From an uncultured Bacilli bacterium (lineage in GTDB: Bacteria > Bacillota_I > Bacilli_A > RF39 > UBA660), in the NCBI GenBank assembly GCA_949113215.1, contig CARZYU010000021.1, positions 5,208 through 15,207 of the forward strand: a DNA stretch of 10,000 bases, given 5' to 3'. Below the pieces are notes generated by a model. That model was given only the letters and a program-made list of their open reading frames with translations, was not told the origin of the DNA and did no database searches. Position numbers and translations under genes: made by a program. This document shows positions 5,710 through 10,000 of the stretch, piece after piece. Within the stretch, counting starts at the first letter, position 1. Each line of letters opens with the position of its first letter.

Positions 5710-6798
5710 ATGAGAGTAGTCATATCAGCAGGAGGAACCGGGGGACACATTTATCCTGCCCTTGCTATCTTAAATAAGATCAAAGAGATGGAACCGAATA
5801 GTGAATTTTTATACATTGGAACGACAGATCGTATGGAAGCAACGATTGTTCCAAATAAAAACATTCCCTATGTTGGAATTAAGATGAAAGGAATGGATCG
5901 AAAACATCCCTGGAAAAATGTTGAAGTTTTTTCATGTTTTCAAAAAGCTATTCGTACGGCTCGAAAAGAAATTCGTTCGTTTCGCCCTGATGTGGTTTTA
6001 GGGATAGGTGGTTACATTACAGCACCAGTTGTGTATGCAGGTTTTAAAGAACATATTCCGACTTTTATCCATGAACAAAATTCTATCCCAGGTTTATCCA
6101 ATCGTTTTCTATCGCGATATGCTACGAAAATTGGAGTGTCTTTTGAAGAGACCATTTCCAAGTTTCCAAAAGGGAAAGCCGTCTTTACAGGAAATCCTCG
6201 AAGTGAAGAAGTATCTCGTGTTCAGGCTGTTGATAAGAAGACGCTGGGATTATCTCCTTCCAAAAAGTTGGTTGTCATTGTGATGGGTTCTCTTGGATCT
6301 ACGACGATTACAGAACGGTTGATGGAAATGATTCCCTCTTTTGCTAAGTGTTCTTATGAAGTGTTGATTGTAACGGGAAAAAATTATTTTGATCATTATC
6401 AACAAGTAAAGGTTCCAACGAATGTCAAAGTGGTTCCTTATCTTGATAACATGTTGGAAGTGCTCAAGAAAACAGATTTGGTTGTATCAAGAGCGGGTGC
6501 TTCGACCATTGCCGAAATTACAGCCCTTGGAGTACCATCGATTTTGGTGCCATCGCCATATGTAACACATAATCATCAAATGAAGAATGCCCTTTCTTTG
6601 AAGGAACAAGGAGCATGTTTGATTTTGGAAGAAAATTTATTTACGAAAGAACAATTGCTTCCGATGATTGATTCTGTCTTTGCGAATGAAGAAGATTATC
6701 AGAAGATGAAAGAGAATACGAAGAAAATGGGAATTTGTGATAGCACGACTAGGGTTTATCGTGTCATAAAAAAAATGACAAAAGGAGAAGCAGCATGA
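5710..6798 (+). CDS. murG: Undecaprenyl-diphospho-muramoylpentapeptide N-acetylglucosaminyltransferase MurG
   Basis: MurG is the peripheral membrane glycosyltransferase (GT28, GT-B fold) that adds GlcNAc from UDP-GlcNAc to lipid I, giving lipid II, on the inner face of the membrane. The 362-residue protein shows the N-terminal glycine loop GGTGGH (8-13), the second loop GIGGY (98-102), HEQN (121-124), GNPR (161-164), GSLGS (193-197) opening the C-terminal domain, and SRAGASTIAE (260-269) with HNHQMKNA (287-294), which contact the UDP-sugar. I prefer ATG 5710 to GTG 5701 because the family starts with a short strand just before GGTGGH. AGGA at 5697-5700 is upstream. It is the first gene of a tight three-gene unit: its TGA overlaps the murB ATG (ATGA), suggesting translational coupling. 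Confidence 0.97.
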   Translation: MRVVISAGGTGGHIYPALAILNKIKEMEPNSEFLYIGTTDRMEATIVPNKNIPYVGIKMKGMDRKHPWKNVEVFSCFQKAIRTARKEIRSFRPDVVLGIGGYITAPVVYAGFKEHIPTFIHEQNSIPGLSNRFLSRYATKIGVSFEETISKFPKGKAVFTGNPRSEEVSRVQAVDKKTLGLSPSKKLVVIVMGSLGSTTITERLMEMIPSFAKCSYEVLIVTGKNYFDHYQQVKVPTNVKVVPYLDNMLEVLKKTDLVVSRAGASTIAEITALGVPSILVPSPYVTHNHQMKNALSLKEQGACLILEENLFTKEQLLPMIDSVFANEEDYQKMKENTKKMGICDSTTRVYRVIKKMTKGEAA

Positions 6799-7700
6799 AG
6801 GAAGTACTAAAGGAAATCGAACAGAAGGAATGGGGAAAATTAATTCGCAATCCTTCGATGAAACAATATACGACGTATCGTGTTGGTGGAGTCGCTAGAG
6901 CTATCTTTTTTCCAAAAGATGTCGATTCTCTCATTCTTGCACTGAGGCTTTTTAAGAGTAAGCAAGTACGTTATAAACTATTAGGCAAGGGAAGCAATCT
7001 TCTCTTTAGTGATCAACCATACGATGGTATATTGATCAAATTGGATGCGATGGATGAGGTAAAAATCGAAGGGACGAAGATCACCGTTGGAGCAGGGTAT
7101 TCTCTTTCGAAACTAGCTTATCAAACCGCTAAAAAGGGTTTGACTGGGCTTGAGTTTGCCTGTGGTATTCCAGGAAGCATCGGTGGAGCACTTTTCATGA
7201 ATGCAGGGGCTTATAAAAGTGATATGGGTTACGTTGTTCAAAGCGTGAAAGTCTTGACGCCTGATTTTCGTATTATCAATATGGTGAACCGGGAGTGTGA
7301 GTTCCATTACCGAACTTCTTTTTTCAGGAAGCATCCCGATTACATTTGTTTGGAAGCAGTTCTCAAGTTGAAAAAAGGCAAAAAAGAAGCCATTGAAGCG
7401 GTGAACAAAGATCGCAAACAACGAAGGCAGGAAACACAACCGTTGGAATATCCTTCGGCAGGAAGTGTCTTTCGTAATCCGGAAGGGATGTTTGCCGGAA
7501 AACTCATCGAAGATTTGGGACTGAAAGGGCTCACCAAAGGAGAGGCTCAAATTAGTAGAAAGCATGCAAATTTTATTATCAATTTGGGAAATGCCAAGGC
7601 AGAAGACATTAAATCTTTGATTGAATTTGTCAAAGATACTGTCAAAGAGTGTTATGGTATCGAACTTCAGGAGGAACAAGAATACGTAAATTGGGAGTAA
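6795..7700 (+). CDS. murB: UDP-N-acetylenolpyruvoylglucosamine reductase MurB
   Basis: MurB is the cytoplasmic FAD enzyme that reduces UDP-GlcNAc-enolpyruvate to UDP-MurNAc with NADPH. In 301 residues the FAD domain motifs are YTTYRVGG (25-32), GKGSNLLFSD (64-73) and GLEFACGIPGSIGGALFMNAGAY (118-140). YRTSFF (172-177) and SAGSVFRNP (221-229) follow; Ser224 is the expected proton donor. FAGKLIEDLGLKG and KHANFIIN are also typical. The catalytic C-terminal glutamate is probably one of those in LQEEQEYV. The layout without the extra tyrosine loop fits type II MurB of Bacillota. The start overlaps the murG stop by 4 nt and has AAAGGAG at 6781-6787. The gene order murG-murB-divIB matches Bacillus. 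Confidence 0.96.
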   Translation: MKEVLKEIEQKEWGKLIRNPSMKQYTTYRVGGVARAIFFPKDVDSLILALRLFKSKQVRYKLLGKGSNLLFSDQPYDGILIKLDAMDEVKIEGTKITVGAGYSLSKLAYQTAKKGLTGLEFACGIPGSIGGALFMNAGAYKSDMGYVVQSVKVLTPDFRIINMVNRECEFHYRTSFFRKHPDYICLEAVLKLKKGKKEAIEAVNKDRKQRRQETQPLEYPSAGSVFRNPEGMFAGKLIEDLGLKGLTKGEAQISRKHANFIINLGNAKAEDIKSLIEFVKDTVKECYGIELQEEQEYVNWE

Positions 7701-7703
7701 GAT

Positions 7704-8387
7704 ATGGCCAAAAAGATGAAGAAAAAACGAAAATTGAAGCTGATTCCAGCCTTTCTTTTCTTGGTTGTAATTACAATCATCTATTTTGCTGTGTCCATTT
7801 ATTTAAAGATCGATATTCAAAATATTGTGGTAAAAAATCAAACCTATTTAAAAGAACAAGATATTTTGGAAATGGCAGGTCTTGAGGATTACCCCAGTTT
7901 TTATTTTACGACGACTTCTTCCATCAAGAGACGTTTGAAGGCTAGTCCCTTTTTGAAGAATGTGGAAGTGAAAAAAGAATTTTTTCATAAGGTGATCATC
8001 GAGGTAGAGGAATATCGCATTTTATATCGTGAAGGGGAGTCTCAAAAGTTAGTGTTAGAAAATGGGGAAAAACTTGATGAAGGAGAGACAATGATAGGGG
8101 TTCCCACCCTCGTGAATTACGTTCCTGATGAGAAGGAAAAAAGCTTGCAAAAGGGAATGAAAAAAGTGAAAGATAATATTGCATCGACGATTTCGGAAAT
8201 AGAGTACGTTCCGAATGAATACGATAAAGATCGTTTCTTATTGTTTATGGATGATGGGAATAGTGTCTATTTGACTTTGACCAAATTTGAAATGATCAAT
8301 TATTACCATGAAGTTCTTCCACAATTGGAAGGTAAAAAAGGAATTTTATATTTGGATTCTGGAAACCATTTTAAGATTATGGAGTAA
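7704..8387 (+). CDS. divIB: Cell division protein DivIB/FtsQ
   Basis: DivIB (FtsQ) is a bitopic membrane protein of the divisome that, with FtsL and DivIC, controls septal peptidoglycan synthesis. The 227-residue product has a short basic cytoplasmic tail (MAKKMKKKRKLK), one transmembrane helix at about 13-34, a POTRA-like domain beginning IDIQNIVVKNQTYLKEQDIL and including IKRRLKASPFLKNVEVKKEF, then a beta-rich extracellular domain to the end. It is shorter than B. subtilis DivIB (about 263), mainly in the cytoplasmic and C-terminal tails. GGGAG at 7693-7697 gives a 6-nt spacing to ATG 7704; only 3 nt separate it from murB. Identification rests on architecture, POTRA pattern and context more than on strict motifs, as this family is divergent. 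Confidence 0.87.
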   Translation: MAKKMKKKRKLKLIPAFLFLVVITIIYFAVSIYLKIDIQNIVVKNQTYLKEQDILEMAGLEDYPSFYFTTTSSIKRRLKASPFLKNVEVKKEFFHKVIIEVEEYRILYREGESQKLVLENGEKLDEGETMIGVPTLVNYVPDEKEKSLQKGMKKVKDNIASTISEIEYVPNEYDKDRFLLFMDDGNSVYLTLTKFEMINYYHEVLPQLEGKKGILYLDSGNHFKIME

Positions 8388-8415
8388 TCGAGTGCAGGGG
8401 ATTTCCTTTCGAAAT

Positions 8416-8440
8416 AACGTCTTGCGAGACGTTTTTTTTT
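8416..8440 (+). terminator. Rho-independent terminator after divIB
   Basis: A 7-bp stem, AACGTCT (8416-8422) with AGACGTT (8427-8433), has the tetraloop TGCG and a continuous run of nine T (8432-8440). It is the clearest terminator in the window and closes the murG-murB-divIB operon. Confidence 0.88.
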
Positions 8441-8450
8441 ATAGTATAAT
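8422..8450 (+). promoter_or_regulatory. Promoter of ftsA-ftsZ, overlapping the divIB terminator
   Basis: TATAAT at 8445-8450 has TTGCGA (8422-8427, four of six) at the ideal 17-nt spacing. That -35 is formed by the loop and stem edges of the divIB terminator, and the spacer is its T run. Predicted start is near 8457. A second, weaker TATAAA lies at 8456-8461. Confidence 0.65.
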
Positions 8451-8483
8451 CGATGTATAAAATAGAAAGAGATGAGGAAGGTC

Positions 8484-9716
8484 ATGAAAAAGATTTATGC
8501 GGCGATCGATTTTGGATCCAATCGAATCAAAGTAGTACTCTGTGAAGTGATCCATCATAAATTTCATGTCTTGGCTTGTGCTTCGGTTCCTTCTCTTGGA
8601 ATTCAAAGAGGTAAAATCGTCGATCTGACGATGGCATCGAAGTCTCTTAGTTTAGCTCTTCAAGAAATTGAACAATCTTCTTCATTTCATATTACAAAAG
8701 CATTGGTGAGTGTTTCCTTGGAAGGAGCAATCACAAAAGTATATGAGGGAACAACGGAACTTTTAGAACCCGTTAAGGGAGAAGATATCGTTTCCGCTTT
8801 ACAAGATGCAGTTTTAGGAAAAATCAATGGTATGGAAGAGATTGTGACCAATATTCCCGTACTTTATAAGATCGATGAACAAGATAAAATTACTAATCCA
8901 AAGGGAAGAGCTGGAAGACATTTGTCGGTCAAAACGGCAGTAACGACCATTCCTAAGGAGAATATGAAAGCCATCTACGAAGTGATGCGAAAAGTGGGAG
9001 TGGAAGTTTCCGATGTGGCGTTTGATATCGATGGCGATTATTGCGAAGGAAAAAACAGATCGTTTGATTCGGAAATAGGTGCAGTTGTCAACATCGGTTC
9101 CGATAAGACGACAGTTGCGATTTATAACAAAGGAATTCGTATCAAACATTTTGTTTTTCCTCTTGGAAGTTCTCATGTGGATAAAGATATCGCTACGATC
9201 TATCGATTGGATCTGGGAGAGGCGAAACATTTAAAAGAAAATTTTGCAGTTGCTTCGAGTGGTTATGCGAATCCTTCGGAAATTGTTTCGAGTGAAACGG
9301 TCGAAAAAGAAGCAATAACCATTCATCAAGATGAAATTTCTCAAGTGGTAGAAGCACGCCTGAAGCAAATCTTAAAACTTTCCAAAAAGAATATAAATCT
9401 CTTAACAAATCGGGAAATCCGTTATATAATTGTTACAGGTGGAATAAGCGAGATGACAGGATTTGCTTATTTGGTGGAAGAAGTTCTTGGAAAAGAAGCG
9501 CTTTGTCTATCAATGACAACCATGGGGGTAAGGCATAATCAGTATTCAAGTGTTCTAGGAATGCTTCGTTACTTCGATCATAAATTAAGTGTTCGCGATA
9601 TTGAATATAGTATGTTTCCAGAGAATGTTTTGGAAACTTCGACCAAACCGAGTTTGACGGAGGATAGTGTTTTAGAGGCAACATTTCGTCGAATTGTCGG
9701 ACGACAAGGAGGATAA
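8484..9716 (+). CDS. ftsA: Cell division protein FtsA (actin-like membrane tether for FtsZ)
   Basis: FtsA is an actin-fold ATPase that anchors FtsZ to the membrane and recruits later divisome proteins. The 410-residue protein shows the phosphate-1 motif as IDFGSNRIKV (8-17), the SHS2/1C insertion at about 75-165 (LVSVSLEGAI through TAVTTIPKENMKAIYEV), a phosphate-2 region VVNIGSDKTTVAIY (201-214) and the adenosine motif VTGGISEMTG (317-326). The phosphate-2 region is atypical: an Asn (203) stands where actins and most FtsA have Asp, and the usual GGG/GAG run is GSD. The C-terminal VLEATFRRIVG could be the amphipathic membrane helix. ATG 8484 is chosen because GAGGAAG (8475-8481 approximately) precedes it and homologues start just before this strand; ATG 8472 is an alternative. 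ftsZ follows after 2 nt. Confidence 0.92.
   Translation: MKKIYAAIDFGSNRIKVVLCEVIHHKFHVLACASVPSLGIQRGKIVDLTMASKSLSLALQEIEQSSSFHITKALVSVSLEGAITKVYEGTTELLEPVKGEDIVSALQDAVLGKINGMEEIVTNIPVLYKIDEQDKITNPKGRAGRHLSVKTAVTTIPKENMKAIYEVMRKVGVEVSDVAFDIDGDYCEGKNRSFDSEIGAVVNIGSDKTTVAIYNKGIRIKHFVFPLGSSHVDKDIATIYRLDLGEAKHLKENFAVASSGYANPSEIVSSETVEKEAITIHQDEISQVVEARLKQILKLSKKNINLLTNREIRYIIVTGGISEMTGFAYLVEEVLGKEALCLSMTTMGVRHNQYSSVLGMLRYFDHKLSVRDIEYSMFPENVLETSTKPSLTEDSVLEATFRRIVGRQGG
9706..9712 (+). promoter_or_regulatory. Full-consensus Shine-Dalgarno of ftsZ
   Basis: AAGGAGG lies inside the last codons of ftsA, 6 nt before ATG 9719. It is the strongest ribosome-binding site in the window, fitting the high FtsZ-to-FtsA ratio seen in bacteria generally; the ratio here is inference. 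Confidence 0.85.
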
Positions 9717-9718
9717 AT

Positions 9719-10000
9719 ATGATAAATGGATTAGAGATGGATCAGTTAGCAAAGATTAAAGTAGTCGGACTTGGTGGAGGCGGAGGAAATGCTGTCAACC
9801 GCATGGTAGAGTCTGGTGTGAAAGGTGTAGAATTTATTGTTGCGAATACGGATTTGCAAGTGTTGAATACATCGAAAGCCGATGTAAAAATTCAATTGGG
9901 TGCGTCTCTTACTGATGGGTTAGGAGCAGGAGCAAAACCCGAAATTGGAAAAGAAGCTGCTTTGGAAAGCAAGAAAGAATTAGAAGATGTTTTAGCGGGT
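9719..10000 (+). CDS. ftsZ: Cell division protein FtsZ, N-terminal part (3' truncated by window)
   Basis: FtsZ is the tubulin-like GTPase that forms the cytokinetic ring. The first 94 codons are present and open to the window edge. They show the first Rossmann strand with its glycine loop (IKVVGLGGGGGNAVNRM), the ANTDLQVLN motif (usual NTDxQAL) and GASLTDGLGAGAKPEIGKEAA, matching the nucleotide-binding T3 region, with Lys in place of the more usual Asn before PE. The GTP tubulin signature GGGTGTG and the synergy loop lie beyond the end. The start at ATG 9719 is fixed by AAGGAGG at 9706-9712. It is cotranscribed with ftsA from the promoter at about 8445. Confidence 0.97.
   Translation, partial: MINGLEMDQLAKIKVVGLGGGGGNAVNRMVESGVKGVEFIVANTDLQVLNTSKADVKIQLGASLTDGLGAGAKPEIGKEAALESKKELEDVLAG

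Noticed and set aside
6008..6283. 91-residue plus-strand frame inside murG
   Set aside because: It overlaps the conserved MurG HEQN and GNPR region in another frame and has no independent support.
6796..6798. Possible use of UGA as tryptophan (mollicute code)
   Set aside because: Tryptophans checked in IF2, LRR, TruB, MurG and MurB are all TGG, no in-frame TGA is needed, and murG ends naturally at this TGA overlapping the murB start.
7113..7679. 188-residue minus-strand open frame
   Set aside because: It lies wholly within murB, whose motifs and catalytic residues are clear. It is Phe/Leu-rich, as expected of an antisense shadow of Lys/Glu-rich genes.
8401..8415. Short inverted repeat ATTTC/GAAAT upstream of the divIB terminator
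   Set aside because: A five-base stem of A-T pairs with one G-C is too weak to call as an operator or structural element.
8814..9230. 138-residue minus-strand open frame inside ftsA
   Set aside because: Shadow of the FtsA coding region, with no ribosome-binding site context or family pattern seen.

Overview
The window reads as a chromosomal housekeeping region of an AT-rich, low-GC Gram-positive bacterium (Bacillota; a Bacilli, Erysipelotrichia or RF39-like lineage is my best guess, not proven). The evidence is the gene order nusA-ylxR-infB-rbfA-truB, followed by murG-murB-divIB-ftsA-ftsZ, with Bacillus-style Shine-Dalgarno sequences and sigma-A-type promoters. Tryptophan is TGG wherever I could check it and murG ends at TGA, so the standard bacterial code fits. 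MurG and MurB imply a peptidoglycan wall, so this is not a wall-less mollicute.

Left part (1-2706), transcription and translation: the 3' end of nusA, ylxR (rnpM), then infB. infB is broken. The sequence joining the P-loop half to the rest of the G domain lacks what homology predicts to be 22 nt, encoding the switch I (G2) stretch of IF2. The reading frame therefore changes at about 1343. Because IF2 is essential, the likeliest explanations are an assembly or consensus error or a subpopulation variant. The usual ylxQ (L7Ae-like) gene between ylxR and infB is absent.

Middle (2707-5624): a terminator follows infB, then an accessory gene for a secreted, membrane-anchored leucine-rich-repeat protein. 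It has 11 clear 21-residue repeats, visible as a 63-bp DNA period, and a degenerate sortase-like C-terminus. It sits between infB and rbfA, which are normally neighbours or nearly so. rbfA and truB follow, each with its own promoter and terminator.

Right part (5625-10000), envelope and division: a strong promoter drives murG-murB-divIB, packed with a 4-bp overlap and a 3-bp gap and ended by a clean terminator. A second promoter overlapping that terminator drives ftsA-ftsZ; ftsZ runs off the window. This is the 3' half of a dcw cluster joined directly to truB.

A recurring architectural theme is that single genes or small operons are insulated by terminators that overlap stop codons. They restart from TATAAT promoters, two of them with extended -10 (TGnTATAAT) elements, with predicted leaders of only about 11-14 nt for rbfA, truB and murG. 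I see no RNA genes, insertion sequences, CRISPR arrays or attachment sites, and no new defence or metabolic system. The items most worth a second look are the infB lesion and the LRR surface protein. No stretch without a gene exceeds about 150 nt.
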